Shown: positions 8,795 to 16,852 of the stretch, piece after piece
Position numbering within the stretch: position 1 is the stretch's first letter
Layout: each line of letters opens with the position of its first letter
Assembly: GCF_002949735.1 (NCBI RefSeq)
Contig: NZ_CP026681.1
Span: forward strand, 6,448,501-6,512,500
Direction: 5' to 3'
DNA length: 64,000 bases
From: Nostoc sp. 'Peltigera membranacea cyanobiont' N6
Lineage (GTDB): Bacteria; Cyanobacteriota; Cyanobacteriia; Cyanobacteriales; Nostocaceae
Made by a program: the position numbers and the translations under genes
The notes under the pieces: model-generated
Told to the model about the DNA's origin: nothing
The model's database searches: none
What the model saw: the letters and a program-made list of their open reading frames with translations, nothing else

Positions 8795-9229
8795 ATGCAA
8801 TCTCCATCTCAAGATAATAATTATTCAGGCAATAGCCCACAACAACCATCAAATTCTTCTATCGATACAACAAGTCCTAATAATCAACTTGGTAATAATG
8901 CAGGAATACCGTTAGAAACTGTACAAGCTACGAATAACAACTCCAATTTGCCTCTTGATTTAAGCAAACTAATCGTAGTGGCAATCTTCCTTATTGTCTT
9001 AGCTACTACTTTTTTTATTATCAACCGAGGAAGCGATGTCTGTATTTTTAGTTTCTGTAGCGAGACTGAGAGACATTCTTCTACAGTAACATCTGATTTT
9101 TGGGCTTTTGCTGGAGGTACAGCGACAGTTTTTGTTCTTACAACATTTTTAGGACTTTCAATAGTACCCGCAGTTATGATATCAAGTCTTGTTTGGTTCG
9201 TTATATATTCCTCGTTTCATTTATCTTAG
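8795..9229 (+). CDS. Small membrane protein, second gene of ABC-2 cassette
   Basis: 144 aa, unknown family. The first 50 residues are low-complexity Asn/Gln/Ser/Pro. They are followed by a membrane segment (about 57-76), a short loop with two Cys (VCIFSFC), and a C-terminal hydrophobic region (about 100-142) that could hold one or two more spans. It starts at ATG 8795 after TTTTAGGAATAACTAAAA. The ABC gene starts 20 bp after its stop with its own AGGAG site, so translation is probably coupled in one operon. Confidence 0.65.
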   Translation: MQSPSQDNNYSGNSPQQPSNSSIDTTSPNNQLGNNAGIPLETVQATNNNSNLPLDLSKLIVVAIFLIVLATTFFIINRGSDVCIFSFCSETERHSSTVTSDFWAFAGGTATVFVLTTFLGLSIVPAVMISSLVWFVIYSSFHLS

Positions 9230-9249
9230 TTATAGGAGAATAACAGAGT

Positions 9250-10707
9250 ATGAGCTTGATTGAAATTCGCAATGTTTCTAAAACCTTTCGGAAAGGCTTT
9301 AATGAATATCCGATTATTCAAAACATGGATTTTTTTGTTAAAAAAGGAGAATTTGTAGTCCTGTTAGGAAAAAATGGTGCAGGGAAAAGTACATTACTTA
9401 ATTTAATTTTAGGGCTTGTCCAACCCAGTGAAGGAGAAGTAAAACTTATGGGTCTTTCTCCTCAACAATCTTCTGCAAAAAAAGCTGTGGGTGCCGTTTT
9501 ACAAGAAACAACAGTTCCTAAAAATTTAAAAGTTAAAGAACTTGTGCAGCTTGTACGAAGTTACTATCCTCAGTCATATACAGTTCAAGATATTTTGAAA
9601 AGGGTCGGTCTTGAAGATAAATCTGAAGCATGGGTTAGTGAGTTAGCCGGTGGGGAAAAACAACGTTTGTATTTTGCTCTTGCTTTAGTGGGTAATCCAG
9701 AACTGCTTATACTTGATGAACCTACACAAAAGTTAGATACGGAAGGCTATGAAATGTTTTGGCAAGAAATAAGATTCTGCCAAAAGCAGGGAATCACAAT
9801 TTTAATGGTGATACACCCTGATGATCGGGATTTCGATAAACTTAGCCCACTTGCCACTCGTTATGTCACTCTCCATGCACTTTCTGAAGCACCACCAGAA
9901 GGTCAACTTAGTGAAGATACGAGTCAAGAGATAATTCAAATAGAGAATCAACAAATATCACAAAATATACCTGTAATTCAACCACAAGGTGCTGCATTTA
10001 TCTTTTTGCAGCAAATGTGGGTAGAAATAATTCAGCTATTTCGTACACCTCTGTTTTTATTAGGTATTATCCTTTTTGCGTGTTTCAGCAGTGTTCTTCC
10101 ATTTCATGGTGAATTAGCAAAACAAGCACTAACATCATTTAGTGTATTAATCTTATTGACGATTGCCATTGATAGGTTAGGGAAAAGAGTCTCAGTTGAA
10201 CGCGCTGAAGGTTGGTTAAAATTGCTCCGTATAACTCCATTACCACCAGTTATCTATATCGCTGCAAAAGTTGTAACAACTCTGCTATTATCCACCATAA
10301 TTATTACCTTAATTATGATATTAGGGATTTGGCGCTTAAAAATAGATATTAATCCTGAACAACTATTGCTTCTTGTCTTCAGCTTAGTGTTGGGAGTGAT
10401 ACCTTTTGCTGTTTTTGGTCTAGCACTAAGTTATTTAACAGAACCTAAAAGTTATGACTCTATTGCTGGATTATCTATTCCGCTTGGGTTAGCAAGTTGT
10501 GGTGCTTTACCTCTAACTAATCCACGTTATTTACAGGATTTAGTTGCTTTCTCTCCTTTTTACCACTATAGAGAACTAACGCTATGGGCAGCAGGTTTAG
10601 ATTATGACGAACATCTGTTATTGCATTTACTATGGCTATTGTGGGCTGGAGGTATATTTGGATTGATAGCTGTATGGGCGTATAAACGCGATTCAGTAAT
10701 TCAATAG
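9250..10707 (+). CDS. ABC-2 transporter, ATPase fused to permease
   Basis: 485 aa half-transporter. The ATPase (1-215) shows Walker A LLGKNGAGKSTLL (about 37-49), a signature written as ELAGGEKQRL in place of LSGGQ, Walker B LLILDEP and a switch histidine (VIHPDD). After a linker (about 215-250) come about six hydrophobic segments of an ABC-2 permease (about 255-480). One chain therefore carries both parts, and a homodimer would make a full exporter. The cargo is unknown; the two small membrane proteins just upstream are candidates for cargo or accessory subunits. A HIP1 hairpin follows the gene. Confidence 0.88.
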   Translation: MSLIEIRNVSKTFRKGFNEYPIIQNMDFFVKKGEFVVLLGKNGAGKSTLLNLILGLVQPSEGEVKLMGLSPQQSSAKKAVGAVLQETTVPKNLKVKELVQLVRSYYPQSYTVQDILKRVGLEDKSEAWVSELAGGEKQRLYFALALVGNPELLILDEPTQKLDTEGYEMFWQEIRFCQKQGITILMVIHPDDRDFDKLSPLATRYVTLHALSEAPPEGQLSEDTSQEIIQIENQQISQNIPVIQPQGAAFIFLQQMWVEIIQLFRTPLFLLGIILFACFSSVLPFHGELAKQALTSFSVLILLTIAIDRLGKRVSVERAEGWLKLLRITPLPPVIYIAAKVVTTLLLSTIIITLIMILGIWRLKIDINPEQLLLLVFSLVLGVIPFAVFGLALSYLTEPKSYDSIAGLSIPLGLASCGALPLTNPRYLQDLVAFSPFYHYRELTLWAAGLDYDEHLLLHLLWLLWAGGIFGLIAVWAYKRDSVIQ

Positions 10708-10742
10708 CGTTTTCTCGTCTATGCATAATACACATAGAACAT

Positions 10743-10781
10743 AATGCGATCGCCTATTGTACTGATGAGTGCGATCGCATT
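10743..10781. terminator. Hairpin built from two HIP1 sites
   Basis: Stem AATGCGATCGC / GCGATCGCATT with a 17-nt loop, followed by AAAAATTATT. It lies 36 bp after the ABC-2 gene and ahead of the toxin-antitoxin promoter. The lack of a clear T-run makes terminator function uncertain. Confidence 0.45.
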
Positions 10782-10808
10782 AAAAATTATTGAAAAATTG
10801 AACGTTTG

Positions 10809-10853
10809 TTGACAAAATCCTTATTTGTAATCACAATGTAATTACAAATAAGG
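10809..10853 (+). promoter_or_regulatory. mazEF promoter with palindromic operator
   Basis: TTGACA (10809-10814) is a consensus -35 box. A perfect 13-bp inverted repeat CCTTATTTGTAAT / ATTACAAATAAGG with a 9-nt spacer (10819-10853) covers the expected -10 region and ends 12 bp before the antitoxin ATG. MazE-type antitoxins repress their own operon by binding such palindromes, so this is the likely autoregulatory operator. Confidence 0.7.
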
Positions 10854-10865
10854 AAAATTATCTTT

Positions 10866-11126
10866 ATGAGAACAGCAATTAGAACCCGTATTGTTAAAAT
10901 CGGTAACTCTCAAGGTATCCGCATTCCTAAACTTATACTGGAACAAAGTGGTATTGGTGAAGAGGTGGAAATTGAAATTCAAGATTGTCACCTAATTGTC
11001 CGTGCTGCCTCTAAATCGCGTCAAGGGTGGGAGGAAGCATTTGCAACAATGGCGAAACAACACGACGATGCACTGCTTGATGATGCCGTAACTACTGAGT
11101 GGGAGCATCTAGAGTGGGAGTGGTAG
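10866..11126 (+). CDS. mazE: MazE-type antitoxin (SpoVT-AbrB fold)
   Basis: 86 aa. The N-terminal swapped-hairpin DNA-binding domain is recognisable (VKIGNSQGIRIPKLILEQ, about 11-28), followed by an acidic tail rich in Glu, Asp and Trp that would bind and block the toxin. The ATG at 10866 is preceded by AAGGAAAATTATCTTT. It overlaps the toxin gene by 13 bp if the toxin starts at 11114, which couples their translation. It probably represses its own promoter through the palindrome at 10819-10853. Confidence 0.92.
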   Translation: MRTAIRTRIVKIGNSQGIRIPKLILEQSGIGEEVEIEIQDCHLIVRAASKSRQGWEEAFATMAKQHDDALLDDAVTTEWEHLEWEW

Positions 11127-11443
11127 TCAATCGATTTGATGTATTTTTGGTTAACCTCGACCCGACGATTGGCAGTGAGATTCAGAAGACAAGACCCTGT
11201 GTAGTAATTTCACCAGATGAGATGAACAAATATATTGCCACTGTCATTGTTGCTCCGATGACAACTAAAGGACAGTCTTATCCGACTCGTGTGGCTTGTG
11301 AGTTTCAGGGCAAGGATGGGCAAATCGTTCTCGATCAAATTCGTACAGTTGACAAAACTCGATTAGTCAAAAAGCTAGGTCAAATTGATTCTGATGAACA
11401 AAAAGCAGTTTTAGATACTTTGGCTGAAATGTTTGCTGAATAA
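11114..11443 (+). CDS. mazF: MazF/PemK-type endoribonuclease toxin
   Basis: 109 aa. It has RFDVFLVNLDPTIGSEIQKTRP at the N-terminus (a variant of the family's GDIxxxxLdPt.GsEi.ktRP), VVIS, and IVAPMTT with a conserved Thr. These are the active-site and substrate-loop signatures of MazF, an RNase that cleaves mRNA at short motifs. GTG at 11114 is chosen because GGGAG lies 8 nt upstream; GTG at 11099 and 11120 are alternatives. It appears complete and so may be functional. It forms an operon with the antitoxin. Confidence 0.9.
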   Translation: MGVVVNRFDVFLVNLDPTIGSEIQKTRPCVVISPDEMNKYIATVIVAPMTTKGQSYPTRVACEFQGKDGQIVLDQIRTVDKTRLVKKLGQIDSDEQKAVLDTLAEMFAE

Positions 11444-11512
11444 TCTGTCTAAGAATCGCACACACCGGATGGTTATGAGATTGTAATCGTAAGCAAAGTT
11501 TCCGTGTTGGAT

Positions 11513-11637
11513 CAATACAGTTCAGTTAAGGCTTGATCCTCCCTAACCCTCCTTAAAAAGGAGGGAACTAAGCCCCCCTTTTTAAGAGGGCTTGGGGGGA
11601 TCTTCCGAGGTTAAACATCACTAACTGAACCGTATTG
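11513..11637. mobile_element. MITE, 125 bp, with 10-bp target duplication (family B)
   Basis: Terminal inverted repeats CAATACAGTTCAGTTA and TAACTGAACCGTATTG match at 15 of 16 positions. The element is flanked by a perfect direct repeat CGTGTTGGAT at 11503-11512 and 11638-11647. The interior is a hairpin of CCTCCTT/AAGGAGG and CCCCCC-type repeats with no ORF. A 10-bp duplication would suit IS4-like transposases, which commonly make 9-12 bp duplications; this assignment is an inference. The intact duplication suggests a fairly recent insertion. Confidence 0.85.
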
Positions 11638-11758
11638 CGTGTTGGATGCGATCGCCTATTGTAGTACCCACGATAGTTTAAATCTACAACGATAATCCGC
11701 CTACGCTTCTAGTAGAAGTAATTCCGAGTTAGGATCGTAGCTAAATATTGCCAAATAA

Positions 11759-11992
11759 ATGTCTAGAGTTATTATGATGCCAACATCGCGTATTGTTCAT
11801 AGTGACCCTGATATATTAGGGGGAACTACTGTCTTTGTTGGAACTCGCGTACCAATTAAGACCTTGCTTGATTATCTAGAAGCAGGTGATTCGCTAAATG
11901 AGTTTTTAGATCATTTTCCCAGTGTTAGCCGTGAGCAAGCGATCGCAGCACTGGAATGTACAAAAATTGCTAAATGCCATCCTTCCTGGTGA
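11759..11992 (+). CDS. DUF433 antitoxin-like protein, probably frameshifted, no toxin partner
   Basis: 77 aa. ILGGTTVFVGTRVPIKTLLDYLEAG is followed by FLDHFPSVSREQAIAALE, the diagnostic DUF433 winged-helix core. In this family the gene is normally followed by a DUF5615 PIN-like toxin; here only short repeats follow. After ALECTK the frame gives IAKCHPSW and stops. Removing one A from the AAAAA run gives KLLNAILPGEVIEVGLS, a more natural ending, so a one-base insertion is likely. It may be a decaying orphan. Confidence 0.75.
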   Translation: MSRVIMMPTSRIVHSDPDILGGTTVFVGTRVPIKTLLDYLEAGDSLNEFLDHFPSVSREQAIAALECTKIAKCHPSW

Positions 11993-12606
11993 GGTAATTG
12001 AAGTAGGACTTTCCTAATTAGGCTACGCCTACGCATATTACAAATCTACCATCAAGCGATCGCCTACTCATAGGTTGGGTTGATGCAAGAAAACCCAAGG
12101 TTTGATTATATTTATTTTTTATATTCTGGCGATCGCAGTCTAAAAATCCGTTGATACACGATTCTAAATAAAGTTATTCCTACGTATAACTCATCATCTG
12201 GCTCTAAGTTGACACTGCACTGCAACCGACTTACTTAGAAAGCATTAATGAAATAAGGTAAATCTAAATAATAATGATAAAGATTTTCAATAATTTTTAT
12301 ATTTTTGTAACCATCTAGCTGGCTATAACTACGTCTAATGCCTATTTTTAGTACTTTTGGAGCTTACTTGGCAAACTCAGTTTTTACCTTGACTAATCAA
12401 TGAGGTTAAGAGAAACTAACTAAATACTGATGTGTATGCTTATAATACTAATAAGTTTTGTAAAGATTCTGAGATATATATGTTGAAACATGGAACATTA
12501 GTTAACAAATGGGGAGTTTGTATCTAAATATGTTCCTACGGCTATATTTATAGCCTTCTGCTAAGGCAGTAAAATTTAAGCGTACTTATCGTGGTTGGCC
12601 AAGAGC
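11993..12606. other. Gene-free stretch
   Basis: About 600 bases with three HIP1-like GCGATCGC/GGCGATCGC sites, a GGCTACGCCTACGC dispersed repeat near 12022, and a small hairpin GGCTATATTTATAGCC near 12540. No ORF with family features is visible. Confidence 0.5.
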
Positions 12607-12816
12607 ATGGAGACATTAGAGTTCATAATCTATCCAGACGGTCGGGTACAAGAGAAAGTCACTGGCATTGTGGGTAATTCATGCGCTGAGGTTACAGCAG
12701 CAATAGAGGCACAGCTAGGGCAAGTACTTAATCATGAGCCAACCTCAGAATATTTCGCCGCGAAGGTGCAGCAATCTAATGTGGCGAATACACACACCAC
12801 TTACAGCGATTGGTAA
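12607..12816 (+). CDS. DUF2997 family protein
   Basis: 69 aa from ATG 12607 (METLEFIIYPDGRV); a TTG four codons earlier is less likely. The start matches the short DUF2997 family (IxxxIxxDGxVxxxVxGxxGxxC), with VTGIVGNSCAEVT visible. In cyanobacteria this family is found beside Ycf35 and a ferredoxin, as here. The C-terminal 20 residues are polar and family-variable. The function is unknown. Confidence 0.8.
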   Translation: METLEFIIYPDGRVQEKVTGIVGNSCAEVTAAIEAQLGQVLNHEPTSEYFAAKVQQSNVANTHTTYSDW

Positions 12817-12855
12817 GTTTTCACAGTAGTTTAGTGTTATTAATTCACAACCACC

Positions 12856-13242
12856 ATGTCACACTTTAGCCAAATTAAGACTCAAATCCGTAACCTTGAT
12901 TCTTTGAAAGATGCTTTGACTGAATTGGGCGTAGACTGGAAACCCGGCCCGCGCGAAGTCCGTGGCTATCGCGGTCAAACCCATCCTGCGGAAGTTAGTA
13001 TTGAGCAGGAAAATGGCTATGACATCGGTTTTAGATGGAATGGCAAGGAATATGAATTGGTGGCTGACTTGCAATATTGGCAGCAAAACCTGTCTGTGGA
13101 CGGATTCTTGCGCCAGGTAACACAGCGCTATGCTTATCAAACAGTTGTGAAAGAAACCGCTCGTGTTGGTTTTCAAGTCTCTGAACAACAAAAAAATGAA
13201 GATGGTTCAATTCGCCTGGTAGTACAGCGCTGGAGTGCGTAA
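12856..13242 (+). CDS. ycf35: Ycf35 / DUF1257 family protein
   Basis: 128 aa, the usual length. It starts MSHFSQIKTQI and contains the conserved GYRGQ, DIGFRWNG and LVADLQYW segments, ending in RLVVQRW. Ycf35 is conserved from cyanobacteria to red-lineage plastids, and its biochemical role is not established. The gene overlaps the ferredoxin gene by one base (TAATG), and DUF2997 precedes it by 39 bp, so the three form an operon. The ferredoxin partner suggests a redox-linked role; that is inference. Confidence 0.9.
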   Translation: MSHFSQIKTQIRNLDSLKDALTELGVDWKPGPREVRGYRGQTHPAEVSIEQENGYDIGFRWNGKEYELVADLQYWQQNLSVDGFLRQVTQRYAYQTVVKETARVGFQVSEQQKNEDGSIRLVVQRWSA

Positions 13243-13700
13243 TGGCTGATTTTCTGCCGTCGCCGGAAGAAGAAGATAACCGTTCCGGTTTGGAACCAGA
13301 ATTAGGGGGTTTTTTACGCGATGCCCCAGAACGTTCTGGTTTGGAACCGGAATTGGGTGGTTTGCTGCGCCAAAATGGTGTTTATGTTGATGAAATCACC
13401 TGTATTGGTTGCAAGCATTGCGCTCATGTTGCGCGTAACACTTTTTACATTGAACCAGATTACGGGCGATCGCGCGTGGTTCGCCAAGATGGGGACGCTG
13501 AAGAAATTATCCAAGAAGCAATTGACACTTGTCCGGTTGATTGCATTCACTGGGTTGATTACACTGAACTGAAAAAGTTAGAAGACGAGCGCAAATATCA
13601 GGTAATTCCTATAGTGGGTTATCCTGTAGAACATGCAGTTGCTGCTAGCGAAAGTCGGCGTAAAAAGCAAAAGTTAAAAACCAAAAAATCCCGTTATTAA
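13242..13700 (+). CDS. [4Fe-4S] ferredoxin with duplicated N-terminal motif
   Basis: 152 aa. Cluster ligands are C54-x2-C57-x2-C60 (CIGCKHC) and C97 in CPVDC, a single [4Fe-4S] site. The N-terminus has a tandem copy of RSGLEPELGG (residues 14-23 and 31-40), an unusual extension that may dock a partner. The C-terminus is basic (RRKKQKLKTKK). The start overlaps the Ycf35 stop. It is an electron carrier; the partner is unknown. A clear terminator follows. Confidence 0.9.
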   Translation: MADFLPSPEEEDNRSGLEPELGGFLRDAPERSGLEPELGGLLRQNGVYVDEITCIGCKHCAHVARNTFYIEPDYGRSRVVRQDGDAEEIIQEAIDTCPVDCIHWVDYTELKKLEDERKYQVIPIVGYPVEHAVAASESRRKKQKLKTKKSRY

Positions 13701-13725
13701 GATAAAAACGTTAAATCAATATAAT

Positions 13726-13757
13726 AAAGGACTGGTATATCCAGTCCTTTTGTTTTT
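13726..13757 (+). terminator. Rho-independent terminator of the ycf35 operon
   Basis: Perfect 10-bp stem AAAGGACTGG / CCAGTCCTTT with loop TATAT and tail TGTTTTT, 25 bp after the ferredoxin stop. Confidence 0.9.
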
Positions 13758-13824
13758 CGTAATATAGTTAATTTTTGACAGCTTTTCGGTAAAGTCTTTT
13801 AATCCAAAATTTGGATGGCTACCT

Positions 13825-14109
13825 TCATTTGAAATTTAGAGGATCGTGTTGTGAAAGCAATTTTTCTACTTTTGCCTCGTCTAACCTAGCGGTTAATCTT
13901 CTATTTTCATGCAAATCTCTAGTAGTTTTCGCCAAAGTAAAAGTTGAGCCAACAGAAAAAGCCATACCCATACCCATAAAGCCCTTCACCCAGCCATTTA
14001 CAGGTAAGTTTACAATGCCGAAGGTGGTCATAGAAATAGAAATAACAAAAGCTGCCCAAGTTTGAATAACCCAAGCCGGACTGTCTTTTTGAGTACCAAT
14101 TGTTTGCAT
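13825..14109 (-). CDS. YiaA/YiaB-family two-helix membrane protein
   Basis: 94 aa. Two membrane helices (about 15-33 and 44-65) are joined by a short loop (NLPVNGWVKGFMGMGMAF), followed by a cytoplasmic tail with DLHENRRLTARLDEAKVEKLL, as in the YiaAB domain. The role of the family is unknown. The ATG at 14109 follows AAAGGTAGAAA. It is single and faces the ferredoxin operon. Confidence 0.85.
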   Translation of the reverse strand: MQTIGTQKDSPAWVIQTWAAFVISISMTTFGIVNLPVNGWVKGFMGMGMAFSVGSTFTLAKTTRDLHENRRLTARLDEAKVEKLLSQHDPLNFK

Positions 14110-14323
14110 ATTTTCTACCTTTGATTATGAGTGATTTATACTAATTCGTAATTAAGAGGCATCAGATTTAATCTGGGTTTCCAGACTTGTATCTGTAGTT
14201 TAATTTGGGAAAAGTGGTGTTAAAAGTAATTGTAGTTATTGGTAGGTTTACTGGTATCAACATTAAGACCAGTTTGGTAACTGGACTCTAAAAAGTAAGC
14301 TTAAGAGCAATTGAAGCAAATAG

Positions 14324-14350
14324 AAACTGGCACAAAGTTTGTACCAGTTT
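14324..14350 (-). terminator. Hairpin downstream of the DUF4335 gene
   Basis: AAACTGG-C-ACAAA-G-TTTGT-A-CCAGTTT folds almost completely. It lies 30 bp beyond the minus-strand stop at 14380. A second smaller CCAGTT/AACTGG hairpin occurs near 14263-14278. No long T-run follows on the minus strand. Confidence 0.55.
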
Positions 14351-14379
14351 TATAAGTGGCATTAAACGGATTAATTTAC

Positions 14380-15993
14380 TTATTCATCTGGAAAAGTCTG
14401 TACCTTACCATCAGGACTGAGAACAACTCGAATTCTGACATTTTGTCCGCGTGTATTAGCGGAAACAAAAGGTTTGCCAACTTCGGGCATCCCAGCGTTA
14501 TCAACGAATTCTCTTGCTGCCTTATTGAGAGGAAAAATTCGTTCAACTGTGCCGTCAACACTGACTATTAAACTGTACTCTAATGTTTGTCCTAGTCCAG
14601 TAGGTGGTTGCCAACGCTTTTTGAGGTATTCTCTAGCTTCTGCTACTTGAGGTGTATCAAATAACGTACCAGTAGCCACTTCTCTGGATTTAGGGGTTTT
14701 GGGTGTGTCCCCTAATTGATCGATGAATGGATTATTATCCGCAGTTCTAGAGGAGGGAAGTTGTGAAACAGGTTTTTCGCCGGGAGAAGATTGCTGTAGG
14801 GAATTGATTCTTTCGTCTAGCTGTTGTGAAGTTAGTGGCGAGGCTTGGGTACGAGTATTGCCACCATTATTGGGAATAGTGCTAAGAGACGGGGGGGAAA
14901 TTGGTGAAATATTAGTTGGTAAGCTGCCTGCGTTAGAAGATAGTCTGGGTGGCAAATTCCGCAGTTGAGGGAGATTGCCAGCTTGGGGATTTGACCCTGT
15001 AGAGTTCTGTCCCAAATTTGGTATTATGGCAATCTCCTGGCCTGGGTTCTTGCTAGATGGTGCGATCGCTCGATTGGTGGGAAGGGTTGAAGTCCTGCCC
15101 TGGGTTGTTGTTACTGCACTATTTGGAAATAGAGGTGGCGGTGCAGCAAAACTAGAACTAGGGGCTGGGGCTGTTAGAGGTGCTTGGGGCAAAGTCGATG
15201 TGGGAAGTGGAGGAGTGGAACCTAACAAATTATCTGATGGAGTGGTGAGTCCAGGTTCAGGTGTAGGGAAGTTTAGTGAAGTTGAAGGTTCTAAAGCAGT
15301 CTTTACTGCTGCTGAATCTGATGTTTTCGCTGTCTGCTGTTCCTTTTCTCTAATGCTATTAGCATATTGCCAAGTAACTGGTAAGAAACCTACACCTAAG
15401 ACTAATACTGCGGCAACAGGTGCCCAAGCAGGGAACCTCAGAGTCGAACTCGTGCTGTTGAGAGTTGGGAGTGCCATGACATCAGTTGAGTATTCATCTA
15501 AAGCACTGGCCAAATCGAATAATTGCAGCAGAGTGAGTTGAATTACAGGGCCGGATGAGTGGTTGGCGAGAGAACCGAGAACTAAGTTGTGAGTTAAATA
15601 GCTGCTTGGTTCTAAGCGGATATTTGCCCCAGGAAGTTGGGTATTAAAAGAATTTAATGTTTGTATTGAGGACTTTAATTCCGGCTCACCCAATGCTGTG
15701 TTTGACTGTTGAGTACCGGAGAAACTGACCCAAAAGCTCTCTGGAGACTGTTGGAGAAATTGCTGTACGTAATTTGTGACTGCATCACATAAAGCTTCAA
15801 GTTGATCGCGATCGCCCCGAATTGGGATTCTGTGTTCTTCTGGTAGTCGGGGATCGTCAAAACGTAGCTCAAAGCTTAGGTGTTTGAGGACAGTTTTCCC
15901 CATCCAACGGGACAGAGGCGAGCTTTGCGCGAATACTTCTAGCGTGCAAGTAGGGGGGGTGTAGCGACGAATTACAGAATTTGATAGAGGCAT
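14380..15993 (-). CDS. DUF4335 family membrane protein
   Basis: 537 aa. The N-terminal domain (1-175, starting MPLSNSVIRRYTPPTCTLEV) is the cyanobacterial DUF4335 module. A membrane segment follows (about 188-208). The middle (about 215-420) is low-complexity Pro/Ser/Thr/Asn. A C-terminal domain (about 440-537, with ATGTLFDTPQVAEAREYLKKRW and SVDGTVERIFPLN) looks conserved. The likely topology is a cytoplasmic N-domain and an external linker plus C-domain, or the reverse. DUF3038 lies upstream on the same strand, a pairing typical of cyanobacteria. The function is unknown. Confidence 0.85.
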   Translation of the reverse strand: MPLSNSVIRRYTPPTCTLEVFAQSSPLSRWMGKTVLKHLSFELRFDDPRLPEEHRIPIRGDRDQLEALCDAVTNYVQQFLQQSPESFWVSFSGTQQSNTALGEPELKSSIQTLNSFNTQLPGANIRLEPSSYLTHNLVLGSLANHSSGPVIQLTLLQLFDLASALDEYSTDVMALPTLNSTSSTLRFPAWAPVAAVLVLGVGFLPVTWQYANSIREKEQQTAKTSDSAAVKTALEPSTSLNFPTPEPGLTTPSDNLLGSTPPLPTSTLPQAPLTAPAPSSSFAAPPPLFPNSAVTTTQGRTSTLPTNRAIAPSSKNPGQEIAIIPNLGQNSTGSNPQAGNLPQLRNLPPRLSSNAGSLPTNISPISPPSLSTIPNNGGNTRTQASPLTSQQLDERINSLQQSSPGEKPVSQLPSSRTADNNPFIDQLGDTPKTPKSREVATGTLFDTPQVAEAREYLKKRWQPPTGLGQTLEYSLIVSVDGTVERIFPLNKAAREFVDNAGMPEVGKPFVSANTRGQNVRIRVVLSPDGKVQTFPDE

Positions 15994-16246
15994 AGCAGGA
16001 ACTGCGAGGAAGACTATTTGGGATTTTGCAAAAATTTAAGCCAGTTGCTTGCAAAGAAAAGTTGAAACGGTGGATTCCTTCACTCACAAGGAATGTTTGT
16101 CAGGTTTCTTCCGTTGTGTAGTCTTGTGCCAGGAGGAAGCAGTGCTGATAGTGCATCGCCCAAGGGCTAACGGCTATCAAAAAGGTTTCCCGATCTAGCA
16201 AACAAATCACAAGCGAATTTTGATTGAGGAATTTCAAATTTCAAAT

Positions 16247-16852
16247 CTAAAATTTTGTCGAACGGTCTATAAGTGCTAGCCAGAGACGGCGATGCCCACC
16301 AGGGGCGCTGTAAAAAAGTAAATCTACAAGCAGTTTTAGTGCCAGGTTGGTAAGTAAATCCGTTGAGATTTTCTCGTCCTCTTCCATCCGATCTTGGTAG
16401 GTGTTGCAAAAAGCATCAATATAGTCTCCAAGTAAAGCAGCCTGGTGAGGTTCCCGGTTATTTTCTGCCATTTGTTCCAACAGGCCGACAGCGCGGCGAA
16501 TCAATTCCTGGTGCTGTTTGGCTAGGTAGCAGATAATCAGAACAAGCGATCGCGCTTCTTCGACATCTAGCTTTTTTCGCCCTCCTTGACCTTTGCGTAG
16601 GGGATTTGACTGGCGCAGTCGCCATAAAGCTACGCGGTCTGGCACTCTTGACTCTAAATTCAGATCGGTTGCCGCCGAAAGCATAGCCTCTGAGCCAATC
16701 CCAGTTAAGGTTTCTAGCGCCAACAGCACCAAGTCTAATTGGGTTTTGATATTGTCCCATTGAACTGTGTTTGGGGCTGGAAGCTTGATTAAATCCTCCC
16801 ACTGGGAATTTGGAGTGGCTGAGTTGGCGGCCGAGTGCATAACTTTTAGCAT
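16247..16852 (-). CDS. DUF3038 family protein
   Basis: 201 aa, mostly helical and soluble. Recognisable segments are QLDLVLLALETLTGIGSEAM, LRQSNPLRKGQGGRKKLDVEEARSLV and DLLTNLALKLLVDLLFYSAPGG. The partner DUF4335 gene follows by about 250 bp. The ATG at 16852 gives MLKVMHSAAN; the internal ATG at 16840 is also possible. The function is unknown, and the conserved pairing suggests the two proteins work together. Confidence 0.85.
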   Translation of the reverse strand: MLKVMHSAANSATPNSQWEDLIKLPAPNTVQWDNIKTQLDLVLLALETLTGIGSEAMLSAATDLNLESRVPDRVALWRLRQSNPLRKGQGGRKKLDVEEARSLVLIICYLAKQHQELIRRAVGLLEQMAENNREPHQAALLGDYIDAFCNTYQDRMEEDEKISTDLLTNLALKLLVDLLFYSAPGGHRRLWLALIDRSTKF

